NCBI GenBank assembly: GCA_022225965.2
Contig: JAKJXP020000044.1
Coordinates: forward strand, 124,001-188,000
Source of the DNA: Diatrype stigma
Lineage: Eukaryota; Ascomycota; Sordariomycetes; Xylariales; Diatrypaceae
Length of the DNA: 64,000 nucleotides
Reading direction: 5' to 3'
How positions within the stretch are numbered: position 1 is the first letter of the stretch; every line of letters starts with the position of its first letter. Under the pieces are notes generated by a model. It was not told the origin of the DNA. It made no database searches and saw only the letters and a list, made by a program, of their open reading frames with translations. Positions 20,879 to 31,336 of the stretch are shown here, in pieces. A program made the position numbers and the translations under genes.

Positions 20879-23249
20879 ATGAACAGCACGTTTACAAGCT
20901 CTCAATGGCACGTGTTGCTCGCACTGCTCGACGCGGTTATCCCTTCCGTCGAAGTGGAAGGTCCACCGGTTCCGAATAAAGACCAGCTTCGCATCACGAA
21001 ACACGAGTTCCACGACCTGTATGATAATATGGCGCGGGGCATGAAGAAACCCCCGAGTAAGGACGTTTTCCGTGGTTATATGGCCAAGAGACTGTCAGAT
21101 AGCCCGATATTCGTGGGGAACGTCGAAAAGGCTATCAAGAGACTTGGAGCCGCCCCCCGCAAGCAACTAGGCTTCGTTCTATGGTTCATGAGGTAGTGTC
21201 ACTGTATCCCAAGACGCCAGTTAGCGTTCAACTAACAAGGCGTGACCCTTCAGCACTAGGATCGGAAGCTTGATTAGCACAGGATACTTAACATCCCTCA
21301 GTGATCAGCCGTTGGATATCCGAGAAAAGATCCTACTGTCGTGGCACAAGTCCTGGCTCCCCTTATGGCCAACATTGGCAAGGGTGTTCATTAGCATGGG
21401 GAAGGCCTTTTGGAGCCAGTCGGATACCCTTCTCGAGGAAATCAGCGGCTACCAAACTTCCAGGGGAAACCCGCAAGTCATACCCGGACCTACTGTCGAC
21501 TTCAACTTCATTCAGCCCCATTCTCTGGTAGATGATGAAATCGAGACCGATATCATTATTGTCGGCTCAGGCTGCGGAGGTGGTGTCTGTGCCAAGGTCC
21601 TTGCCGAAGCAGGCCATCGTGTCCTTGTTGTTGACAAGGGGTATTATTTCCCCCCGAGCCAACTCCCATTGCCAATAGGCCAGTTGGATTCCATACTACA
21701 GGGCGGCGGATTGATGACGAGTGTAGACGGCTCAGTTGCGATTGTCGCAGGTTCCGCTTGGGGTGGAGGAGGCTCTGCAAATTATGGCGTCAGCTTGAAG
21801 CTCCAAGACGTCGTAAGACGGCAATGGGCAGATGGCGGTTTGAAGTTCTTCTCGAGCTCGGACTATCAGGACTCCCTTGCCCGCGTTTGCGACTTCCTAG
21901 GCGTAAGCGATACCTATGTACGCCACAATCATGGTAATAAGGTCCTGCTGGAGGGATCTCAGAAGCTTGGCTGGCGAGCGATGGCTTGTCCCCAGAATAG
22001 CGGAGGCGGAGAGCACCACTGTGGTAGTAGTTGTGCTCTTGGGTGTAGGGAAGGGAGGAAGCAAGGTCCAGCTGTAAGCTGGTTACCTGCAGCGGCAAGA
22101 TCTGGGGCACGTTTCATGGAAGGGCTCGAAGTTTCCAAGGTACTCCTAGAAGATAACAATGGTGTCAAGAAGGCAGTTGGGATTGAAGGTATGTGGACAC
22201 CAAAAGATGATGCCTCGGGAACGAACTCCGAAAGCCGGCGTCTGGTCCGAGTCAAGGCGAAGAAAGTGATTGTTGCAAGCGGTGCACTGAATACGCCGCT
22301 GCTGTTGATGAAGAGCGGGCTGAAGGTGAGACTATACTTGGCCAACTGCGTGTGGTATGGGGTTTCACTAACCCGCTGTTAGAACCCACATATAGGGTAT
22401 CACCTCTACCTACAGCCAGTTGCGAGCATCGCAGCCGTCTTCAATGAAGATGTCCGGCCATGGGAGGGTAAGACGCCCCCGCGCGGACGCATTGCCAGAC
22501 TAACATGTAACTTGTAGGTGAGATAATTACCGGTGTCGTCACGGAATTTGACGATAGGGATGGGAAGGGCTATGGCACTAAAATAATGGGATCAGCCATG
22601 TTTGTATGTTGTCCCCTTCCATTGATATTTCTTCACCAATCGAGCTAACGCGACGATCAAATAGCCCCTTATGACTTTACTTCAGATTCCATGGCAAAGT
22701 GGACTGCAGTTCAAGTTGGATGCCCTCAAGTATCGCCACATGAATTGCTATCTGTCTATCGTCAGAGACCGAGACGCGGGCAATGTCTCCCCGGACCCAA
22801 CCGATGGTAGCCCCGTTGTTGCGTACACCATGTCGGCATTTGACCGTAAACATGCGATACTCGGGCTAGTTGCCACAGCAAAGCTCTGCTACATCCAAGG
22901 TGCCAGGGAACTACTCCCCATGGTGCCCAACATGCCCCCTTTCCAGTGTCATAAGGCTAACCGAGACCTCAACGATGTGGAGTTTGTTGAGTGGCTGGGT
23001 AAGCTCGAGAAAGCGGACCTGAGCCCCTCGGCTGCCGTACTCAATTCCGCTCATCAAATGGGCTCATGTCGCATGAGTGCAAGCCAAAAGTATGGTGTTG
23101 TCGATGAGACTGGCAAGGTATGGGGAATTGAAGGCTTATATGTTGCCGACGCTAGTGTTCTGCCCTCAGCCAGCGGCGTCAACCCTATGATCACCGTGAT
23201 GACCATCGCAGACCATATCGCAAGGGGTATTGCGGCAAGCTTGGAGTAA
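20879..23249 (+). CDS. Long-chain alcohol oxidase-like GMC oxidoreductase
   Basis: Five exons, 20879..21192, 21254..22325, 22383..22467, 22518..22603 and 22665..23249, give 713 residues. The first ATG is at 20879 (MNSTFTSSQWHVLLALL). It has the features of the FAO family: an N-terminal membrane-associated helical region of about 190 residues, the FAD dinucleotide motif DIIIVGSGCGGGV at about 204-216, SAWGGGGSANYGVSLK, the Cys-rich GGGEHHCGSSCALGC loop, VIVASGALNTP, and the active-site HQMGSCRM with His649 near the C-terminus, ending VNPMITVMTIADHIA. The enzyme oxidises long-chain or omega-hydroxy alcohols to aldehydes, producing hydrogen peroxide, usually peroxisomal or ER-associated. It adjoins the catabolic cluster in the same orientation as DUF1479 but its promoter lacks the shared palindrome, so cluster membership is uncertain. 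Confidence 0.92.
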
Positions 23250-24155
23250 AAGTCCTTGGACGCGTTGGTTCCTTTTGGCATAACGAGACCGTGGATCGGC
23301 TGTGTCTTGAACATTGATGTTTCGTTTGTCCGACTCCGCCAATGCTTATCCTAACCCCTATTTCCCTAATATACATGATCATGACCTTCCTAGGCCTTGA
23401 TTAAACCATTATGATTATGATGTACACCGTCATTCCATGGCTTGAACGCTCTTGTAATGCATAGATGCAACCTTCGAAAGAAAGTATTGGTATGATTAGG
23501 TCATTCTTCTCATCCCCTTGTCTCAGCACTTGCGCCCGATATGGTTAAGTTTCAGTCCGCTTGACAGTGTAAACGACACAAACACGAGCCAATGAGTTGT
23601 TGCAGCATCATGGGCACTCCGAGAACATCGGCAACCCCTTTTGTCTTCTCGCAATGTCTCGGGCACCGAGGCATTGTGGTAGCTTCTTTGTTCTCCACCT
23701 GGATGAGCTTCCGTAGGGAGTGCTACTTAGCCCGATAGCAACGAGTTGTTATCATCGTTTCCTCCCGGTGCTTCTGTTTTCGACCCAACTAAGTAGCGCC
23801 ATCATGCAAGAGAAGATCAGATGACCTAAATGGTACCAAAGCTAGGAGCCGTACGAAAGGCGCAACTCCATATAGGCACAATGTCGATCTCGATGTGGAC
23901 ATTCTTGATTAATCAATCCCCCGCCTAAGGAACGGCACGCTGTGCTGAGTTCCCAAAAGGTCGACCACCGAATGATGTTTCGATCGATTTCCCCTCTTCG
24001 CATGGTGACTATGTGAATATGCGTGTAACAGCATCGGCTCGGAGACGGTATGGTGTGCGCCTAAAGAGCAACCAACCAGTACACCAACCAGGACAAGTCT
24101 CCTCTCGAGCATTTCTGTCAGAGTGGAAGAACAAAGTAGAAAGAAAGCCCGAATC
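23250..24155. other. Intergenic, no gene seen
   Basis: Spacer of about 0.9 kb with only short chance frames. No repeat or RNA gene was recognised. Confidence 0.4.
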
Positions 24156-24659
24156 TCAAGGCGCGACCTCCATCCTAGCCAAGGAGGTCGTCCGAGTCCT
24201 AGCTACGGAAGTCGATCGCGCGACGCTCTCCTCCCTCCGACCCCGCTCCCGTTCTCGACGTTGCTCTACGTCCAGAGCGGCCACAGCGGGATTGAGCCCT
24301 GCAACCGGCCCCAGCCCGAGCTCTAGGTTGGGGTGCGGGCTCTGTCCCCGCGTGAGTCTTCTCCGGCTCGCTTCCCGGGTCCGGCTCCGGTTCGGGCCCG
24401 CCGCGTCGTTGTCGGACACCAACCGCGCGACGATGCGCGGCGGCTGCCCCTGGCCGACCGGCGCCCCTTCTTCTCCTGCTCCCCCCGGCCTCCGGACGAA
24501 GAAGGCGGAGAATAGGAGCGAGGCGAGCAGCGAGAGGAAGAGCAGGAATAGGAAGATGATGGCTGTGCCGTAACTCTCGCCTAGCGTGTATGATCTCGGG
24601 ATGATCTGCGATAAGGAGGAGGCTGGTGGTGGTGACGGGGCGAAGGCGAACGCCGCCAT
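24156..24659 (-). CDS. Hypothetical single-pass membrane protein
   Basis: Single exon, 167 residues. There is a short N-terminal segment, then one strong hydrophobic helix (about residues 29-54, AIIFLFLLFLSLLASLLFSAFFV), followed by a long Arg/Ser/Pro-rich disordered tail. GC content and third-position bias are higher than in the spacer around it, which supports coding. The opposite strand is also open over much of the same region but gives an unstructured low-complexity translation, so I prefer the minus strand. I do not recognise the family. The tail would face the cytosol under the positive-inside rule. Confidence 0.45.
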   Translation of the reverse strand: MAAFAFAPSPPPASSLSQIIPRSYTLGESYGTAIIFLFLLFLSLLASLLFSAFFVRRPGGAGEEGAPVGQGQPPRIVARLVSDNDAAGPNRSRTREASRRRLTRGQSPHPNLELGLGPVAGLNPAVAALDVEQRRERERGRREESVARSTSVARTRTTSLARMEVAP

Positions 24660-25984
24660 TCTGTCGTACGTTTTGTGTGTATGTCGTGGCCCAGTAGATC
24701 TGTATGTTTATTGGCTCTTCGTTTCTTATTTCCGAACGTGAGAGGTGGGATGCGAATGTGGGACGTCGGTATGCGCGTCAGTATATCCAATATCCAATAG
24801 ACTGTTGACGATTAACTACTTTGTAGTTGGAGATGTGACTACGAGCAGTGCGTCTTCTTCTAATAGCCCGGATGCATACTTAGTACGTATTCTTCCATGT
24901 AAGTGTTCTGTCTTGAACGAGTTAGTTTGGGGGTTTCTGGTTGAGGCTGGTTTTTCCTTTTTGTAGTCTGGTGTCGCCATCGCCCCCCTGAAGCACGACT
25001 TTGCGCTTCTCGCAGCTGTGGGGACCAACCTGATGCAACGATCACTGGTGGGTTAACTCAATTAAGGACGCGCAACACAATCAATCTACGGACTTCCTTC
25101 TTCGGTGTGTCACATCGTGAAGAGTAAATGTATTTACTTCAGCATTCAATCTCGTTGTTTTTGGTTGTATCTGATATCAAATTTTCAAGGGGTACAGCCA
25201 TTATAGTTTATAACTGGCAGCTAGTTATGTCGACAGAAATGAACAGCGACCGAGGGCAGGCTGCGGGACTATGGGTCAATCTGCGTCCTAGTGAAATACA
25301 TTATATCAGAGTCCACTGCTCAACGGCGTCATTGTTGCGATACTTGAACAGTGCGCGCATTCTGCCTCACCTTACTTGCTGTCGACTAGGTAGCCGAGCG
25401 TGTCTCGGTATGGATAGGCCGTAGCCCCATCTGCAACCCTCTTCATAAATAGATGCGTCGGGAGAGGGGCCTCGGGCGTAGAATTTATCGGATTTGCCAA
25501 GAAGGTCAGCGAACACAATCATCAGAAGTTCTGACTACACACAATTTTCTGGGCATCATGGTTATTTGCGGGTTGTTTTGGGTGGGCTGATCAGTTCAGA
25601 CCCGGCTCGATGGTATCGCATGGTGTTGTTAGGCCCCCAAGACAGTTTGTTTATCACCAAACTCAGCCGTAGGATATATGTCACATGTAACGTGTAGTGT
25701 CATGTTGCCAGCCTGCATCCATTGGGCGTAGAAAGACTGGTATTGTACCTACATGTAAGGGGCTGGCCCCGGGACCGCATATTCGATCAAGGCTCAATGC
25801 GACTGATCGAGAACACTGTAGGGGTATGACATGACAATGTTGGACGACATCGGAAGGCATTGATATCCATCCATCCATGTTTACTCCCAGATACAACCTT
25901 CGTAAGTTTGAGGTGTATCGTAGGCGCGCCTCTTGCATATGAGGTACCGGCCACATTGTAGCAAGAACAATTTGTGCCGGCGCC
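24660..25984. other. Intergenic, no supported gene
   Basis: Several frames of 60-125 codons exist on both strands, but none shows domain-like composition or splice continuity. Confidence 0.4.
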
Positions 25985-26340
25985 GCCCCGTGAAAATTAA
26001 CCGCGCCGTGCGGCGTATGCGTGACGACTGGGGATGCTGAAATCGGCGCACGCCGCGACAACGCCGTTGCCCAGGATCTCAGTCGCCCAAAGGTAAGACA
26101 GGCCTCGGCCTCGACTATGTCGATGCTGCATCCGGGCGATGCTCGCGGCGCGGTGGATAATGGCGGGCGCCCACGTCGCCCAGTTCAGCTAGATGCCGCC
26201 GATGGTGCCCTCGGAAACCAACTCCACCAGGGCGCGGACCGCGTCCTGGACGGGCACACTGGGATTGAAATGCCCCTGGCCGAAGACACCGGTCTTCTTC
26301 GTGACGGTCAGGTTGTCTTGACACCGTTCGCAGCAAAGAC
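25985..26340 (-). pseudogene. Aldo-keto reductase (pyridoxal reductase-type) relic
   Basis: Reading the minus strand, the segment around 26285-26180 gives KKTGVFGQGHFNPSV, then PVQDAVRALVELVSEGTIGGI, followed by a TAG stop where the family has GIGLSE. After it, WAPAIIHRAASIA corresponds to the AxTIRRAHAV helix. A frame change follows: the IDIVEAE strand is in another frame, and YLWATEILGNGVVAACADFSIP returns, matching the segment ahead of VVAYSPLGRG in PLR1-like enzymes. The N-terminal barrel half and the C-terminus are missing. The stop plus frameshift and the lack of flanking coding sequence show a dead fragment. The GC content is much higher than in the surrounding spacer, consistent with former coding sequence. 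Confidence 0.7.
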
Positions 26341-26529
26341 CCAGTCTCATGTTTGTAGTTGGTGGACGCCCTCCCGGATCAATATGACTGATGGCTTTTT
26401 ACTGGCTATCTGCCACAATCATGCACTGTTGCTTGAGACAGGGATTATCTTGGGCTGGTGTCAAGGCATCAGACACTTGCCTGATTGTATGCTTTATGTA
26501 TGAGTCTCGGATGTGTTGAAGTTGTTGTT

Positions 26530-27692
26530 TTACGTATTGAATTGCAACGATAAGCTCGCCTTGCCTAGCTGGTCCAGGACCCTGCCTTCCGCCTCCTCCA
26601 CCTCCTCGCGTACATAGCTCTGGAGATCCAACTTGACTCCGTAGTACTCGTCTTCTATCTTGGCACTTATGTCCTCCGTCATGTCCTTTCGTTGCAGTAA
26701 CAAACTCTCATCCACATATTCCATGACGCGAGCTTCCAACTCTTGGAGTTGCTTTGTCACGTCGCGTCTCAAGTCACTGAGTTTATTGTCTATTACATGT
26801 GCGCAGATATCCTCGATGTACTTTCGATCCAAGCCGCTCTTGACAGGTTCGGGGCTGCTAACCCGCCGTCTTTTGTAAGGGCCAGGTCCTACCACACACG
26901 TTAGTAAGTAGTGGTAATGTGTAAAAAGAGTGCAAATTCACCTTCAGGGTGCGATCTAGGGGGGAGCTCGTCATAAGACGGGGGGTTCTCTGCAGGAACC
27001 TCGAGTGCTGCAGGATCATGTCCTTTGCCTTGTCCTTCGATCACAGTAGGAGCGGCGGAATCACCAAAGCTATCCCCTTCAATGACCCTCCCCCCAACAC
27101 CAGCATAGAGGCTACTGGAATTACTATGGGCAGCTAAAGAGCTTAGTTCGTTGCGGGATGCCGCTTCGCATAGCGAAATGAGTCGCTGCCGTGGCAAGGT
27201 CCTACACGGTATACTAGAATAGACGACGAAGGTAGTCTGCTTCGCTAGGGCTCGCATAGAGTCCAGCACGCTACCAGACGCTTGGTTCCGCGGAGCAAGA
27301 GAGTCCTTAGGAACGACCAAAGCTGAAGCTCTGGTTAATTCAAAGCGCAGGCCGATTGCATCGGGACCTAACGTCTTTGCTTCTGCCGCACATGGTGACT
27401 CATCGAGAGCAACGGCTCGTATACGCTCGGGATAGATGAAGAGGAAGATGTTGGTTTTGCGGGCGCGTGCATGAGCCTTGAGAGCAACGGCAGCGCGCAC
27501 CTTGAAGAAGGCTTTGCAGGAGCGAACATTATAGTGCAGGTCCAGGTTCACTTGCGATAGGGACTGATCCTGGCCATCAGTGTCTCGCCATGCCACGGCA
27601 GCGGGCTGCGCAGTAACATCTATATCGGAGTTTGGGGTCCAAGTCGGGGTGATATCCGGGCCTGCATCGGAATCCGAGGCTGTCGACGACAT
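26530..27692 (-). CDS. Hypothetical protein with C-terminal coiled coil
   Basis: Two exons, 27692..26942 and 26888..26530 (53-bp intron), give 369 residues. The start is placed at the ATG at 27692 (MSSTASDSDAG). The N-terminal half has a folded-looking segment (VNLDLHYNVRSCKAFFKVRAAV...NIFLFIYPERIRAVALDE) and a second (TTFVVYSSIPCRTLPRQRLISLCEAAS). A Pro-rich linker PPSYDELPP follows, then KRRRV, a candidate nuclear localisation signal, and a charged helical tail with heptad character. The layout resembles a widespread ascomycete hypothetical family, but I cannot name a function. The intron junction joins SHPEG to PGPYKRRR in frame. Confidence 0.75.
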
Positions 27693-28208
27693 CACATCAT
27701 ATCACCTGCATCAAGTCAGCACATCACACACACAACGAACAATCAAGTCAGTTCAAGTATTGAAGTTTTGGCCCTCTGTAGCGATAAGCGAACAGAGTCG
27801 TCCCGCCCTCCCAGGCTTCTAGTAGATAGAGGAGCAGCCTTGACTCCGGGTCGGAATGACGATGACATGGTGGATTGGGAAGGAGGTAAACAGAAAGGAA
27901 GGGCATCGTCCCCGCACGCTCCAGCCCAGCCATACCGACCGAGGCGACGACGGTCATCGCAGACAGGCAGCCGGATTTCATCCGGCCCCTTGCCAGAACC
28001 CCGGGTCTTCCATCGGCCGTAGACGATGGGTAGAAGCCAGTAGAGATGGTTCTGGTTGCGAATGACCGCTCGCACTCGACGCATGGCCATGAGCGGGCGT
28101 GCGCGATTACCCGCGGGTGCGGATACCTTTGGGCCGAGCCTTTGTATGCAGAAGTGATGCATCGAAAGGATGATGAGGCTCAGGGTGGCAGGTGGTAAGT
28201 GGTAGAGT

Positions 28209-28229
28209 GGAGTTGGAGTTGGAGTTGGA
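28209..28229. repeat. GGAGTT hexamer microsatellite
   Basis: About 3.5 perfect copies of GGAGTT/GTTGGA. Confidence 0.7.
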
Positions 28230-28490
28230 GAAGATATTGATCGCGCGTGTTGATGGATGAACGAATGTCGCAAATGCACAATTCGATGAAAGGTTGAAAG
28301 GTTGAACAGTTCAATCGTTCAGGCGTTCAGGCGTCGGGGGATTGAATAGAATCGTTCCAGGTTGGCTGAACAAATGGAATTCGCGTGGTCACGTGCTTGT
28401 AATTTAGGCTTTAAATTCGGGTGGCTGGGTGCTAAGGTGCCGCGTGCTGGGGGCTTGGCAGTGGGGACTGGGATGGGGATTGGATGCTGG

Positions 28491-28526
28491 CCTGTAGACT
28501 AGCCTGTAGACTAGCCTGTACACTGG
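28491..28526. repeat. 12-bp tandem repeat, three copies
   Basis: Units CCTGTAGACTAG, CCTGTAGACTAG and a diverged CCTGTACACTGG. Confidence 0.75.
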
Positions 28527-28842
28527 TCCGTGCACTACCGCCCCCATAGGTGATAGGCTATGGCTTAAGCAAATGTCAAAAGAGCAGCTACCTTCGTAGA
28601 CATCCTTTTCTCAATAGCGGGGCATATGCTAGCTAGACTTTGCTGCCATTCGTTTTCTTAGACTCTACGCCTAGGCTTCGCACCTGTTCACGTGGCATCG
28701 AACATCGAACAACTACAAGCACCTCTTGTGGATGAATTGTAACTACTTGTGGCCACGGATCCGTGGCCGTATACGGAGTTCATGGTGTAGCTTAACACCC
28801 CGGCTCAAAGATGCCTCTGGAAATCATGGAATATTCCGAAGT

Positions 28843-29610
28843 ATGTCCATGGTCAGCCATGCGGAAACCAATAGGCTCATCGACACACCGGCCACCATAT
28901 CCAAACTACTAGATTCACTCGAGGGTTTGCCAACCACACCTCCATCATTATACATCGACTTGGAGGGAGAGAATATCTCAATACATGGGCCGATATCAAT
29001 CCTTCAGCTACATGTCCTTCCCAGCAACCAGACCTACCTGCTCGATGTCAAACTACTCGGCCACGATGCTTTCACAACCCCCGGAACTGGGGGGCGCACC
29101 TTGAGACAGCTGTTAGAATCCGAACACATCCCGAAGGTGATCTTTGACGTCCGGAACGATTCGGCTGCATTATACAAGCAATACCAGGTCAGCCTTGCCG
29201 GTATGCATGACTTGCAGCTAATGGAACTCGGAAAGCGGAATCTGGGCGGCAAGAGATTCGTCAATGGCCTAGGCAAGTGCATCGAGTACGACGCGGGTTT
29301 GACCCTATTCGAGAAGGCTGCCTGGAAGAGCAGCAAAGAGATAGGCTTCAATCTATTTGCCCCCGAGCGCGGAGGCAGCTACGCGGTGTTCAACGAGCGC
29401 CCACTTCGGAAGGAGGTAGAAGAGTATTGTATCCAGGATGCGGTATACCTCCCCCGGCTGTGGTCGAAGTATAACGAGATGCTCACACCGGCTTGGAAGG
29501 ACAGAGTACTTGAGGCTACGAAGGCCCGCCTGGTTATGTCTCAGGATATGACTTATGTTGGAAATGGACCGAATCGGGCCAATGGGCCGGATGACTGGCG
29601 ATGGCTGTGA
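28843..29610 (+). CDS. 3'-5' exonuclease domain protein (DEDDy, DnaQ-like fold)
   Basis: Single exon, 255 residues. The start is placed at 28843 (MSMVSHAETNRL); the frame is open further upstream but that stretch is not family-like. The RNase D/Egalitarian-type exonuclease motifs are in order: Exo I LYIDLEGENIS (Asp and Glu), ISILQLHV with YLLDV, Exo II VIFDVRNDSAALY (Asp), LQLMEL, and Exo III YCIQDAVYLPRLW (Tyr-x3-Asp). All four acidic residues and the Tyr are present, so catalysis looks intact. The fungal members are mostly small, soluble and uncharacterised, with presumed RNA or DNA trimming activity. Confidence 0.88.
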   Translation: MSMVSHAETNRLIDTPATISKLLDSLEGLPTTPPSLYIDLEGENISIHGPISILQLHVLPSNQTYLLDVKLLGHDAFTTPGTGGRTLRQLLESEHIPKVIFDVRNDSAALYKQYQVSLAGMHDLQLMELGKRNLGGKRFVNGLGKCIEYDAGLTLFEKAAWKSSKEIGFNLFAPERGGSYAVFNERPLRKEVEEYCIQDAVYLPRLWSKYNEMLTPAWKDRVLEATKARLVMSQDMTYVGNGPNRANGPDDWRWL

Positions 29611-30067
29611 CATTCCCAATAGAGCTCGCCGGCTTCTTGGAGTGTATACTTAGTCGGACGACGATTAGTCTAGGATCCCTGTTATGAGATCGGAACAAGT
29701 CATATGATCAGCCGTGTGACAATTGAGCGCTGTCATTTCTTAAGTCGCAATTGTTTCTTGGTTGCTAGGACTAGGTAGGCTGAAGCATATGCTCGGTCCC
29801 ATATACGATCTTAGCATGTTCCCCCCAATCAACATTCAGGATGCAGTGGCGGACTTATTACTAGGGCTATAATCCTGGTAGTCGTTAAGCAAGCCACTTT
29901 GCGCCCGCCAAAATGCGGCGGTGTATTGCTGTTTCTATATATAGTTTGTGCAAGCAACTGCTTCAAGCCTCGTTGCCCCTCGGGTCTCGGACGACTTGCG
30001 CAGTTGCGTTAGCCATATCGTCTACGAGAACTAGACTACGACGCCCATCAGACCAATCACATATCCG
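29611..30067. other. Intergenic, no gene seen
   Basis: AT-rich spacer with nothing recognised. Confidence 0.4.
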
Positions 30068-30601
30068 ATGGCATCTTCTCCCGCATCACCAAGCAGAAGA
30101 GAGTGGCTTTTTCTCGGTCTCCCGACGGAAATACGCGACCAAATATATTCGTTCCTCATCATCGAGCCACCAAGGCTCCTAAAACAACATCGTCCCGCCT
30201 GTCCATATGCTCACGTACCGGGCGGCTGGGGATATTACTTCAATGACAATCCAGCTTGGCTTCCATTGAGGCGTTGCAACTGTGCGAAGCGACGAAATCT
30301 AGGGATACTTCTAGTGAATAGATGTGTCCAGGCCGATGCCGCTAGAGCCTTCTGGAGCCTGAATGTGTTCTCCTTCAATGGGACCGGGCAGTTTGTCAGG
30401 GACGTGGGGCTCAACCTCAGGTCAGACTATCGCAGCCTCATTCGGCACGTGGTGATCTACGACAAGAGGCAGGATTTTCGCAGCAGCAAAGATCATAGGC
30501 CGGACCTCGATCAAATCATTTCCGGTCGCGTATGGGATGTCATCTATAGCTGCGACTCACTCGAAACACTGTATATCCGGCCAGAGCTGATGATGTGGTG
30601 A
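30068..30601 (+). CDS. F-box-like / LPxEIRxxIY fungal protein, possibly truncated
   Basis: Single exon, 177 residues. The N-terminus has the fungal FLGLPTEIRDQIYSFLI signature shared by F-box-like and 2EXR/DUF7730-type proteins. It is followed by LGILLVNRCVQADAARAFWSLNVFSF, the usual second helix pair of that group, and LIRHVVIYD. The protein stops at ELMMW. The same frame then reads on for about 20 more codons (HSYLADIPYGKPHPF...) to another stop, so the present TGA may be a recent truncation. The group is highly expanded and poorly characterised in fungi. Confidence 0.65.
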   Translation: MASSPASPSRREWLFLGLPTEIRDQIYSFLIIEPPRLLKQHRPACPYAHVPGGWGYYFNDNPAWLPLRRCNCAKRRNLGILLVNRCVQADAARAFWSLNVFSFNGTGQFVRDVGLNLRSDYRSLIRHVVIYDKRQDFRSSKDHRPDLDQIISGRVWDVIYSCDSLETLYIRPELMMW

Positions 30602-31336
30602 CACTCCTATCTAGCCGATATCCCATACGGTAAACCGCACCCATTCTCGAACCTCGTTATTTGAGGTTATAACCCAAAGTCAGGGAGTAATCTACGAAGG
30701 GTCGTGTCCTCCATGAATGTTGAAAGTGATCCGTCAACATTCAAATGCACAAACATTAACGAATCAGAACGTCGAAAACATGATCGCATCCGGCGCGGTA
30801 TAATGGTTCCCCGTTGTTGAACCTAATCCTGATCTTCGAGTCCAACTATCCACAGCTAGTTCTGGCTTATGCCATTGTGAATATGACTCAATTACCACTT
30901 GTTGGCGATCTATACACTACCATGGGCTATATCAAGTGGTAAGGGAGTAACAACGGGTCTTGTATCACTTCACCAACCCCCCCAAACATGTCCACCACCG
31001 CTGCCGGACATATACTATACACTTCCCTTTGAATGTTAAATTCCTCGGTTTACCTTTCTGGGAGGTATACTACACCAACTTTGAACTGCGAACTTTACTC
31101 CGTGATCATATCATGGAAGTTACTTCCTAGATATGAAGAGAAGGTCTTATGAACAGGTTGCAGTTGGCACTATTATAGATTCTTGTAAGATCTCAGTCCA
31201 CGACATGACCCTGTATCCGCTGTAAAGATACTTGGGGATCCAAAGACTACGGACAGGTGGACGAGGAAGGCTCTATTAAATATGTATGGGTATCATTTTG
31301 TAGTGAGTAGGTACTTAATAAGTACCGTGCGAAGTA
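30602..31336. other. Intergenic, no gene seen
   Basis: AT-rich spacer with no supported feature. Confidence 0.4.

Larger units (their letters stand above)
27693..28842. other. Intergenic region with short tandem repeats
   Basis: It contains a GGAGTT hexamer run (28209-28229) and a 12-bp direct repeat (28491-28526). A minus-strand frame (28279-27743) is open for 178 codons but has low-complexity content and no family resemblance, so it is not called. Confidence 0.45.

Noticed and set aside
24013..24573. 186-codon plus-strand frame
   Set aside because: It overlaps the minus-strand membrane-protein frame and has Ser/Arg-rich unstructured content; the minus strand has a clear membrane helix.
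27743..28279. 178-codon minus-strand frame
   Set aside because: It has low-complexity content, covers tandem repeats and lacks a recognisable domain or a neighbouring exon.
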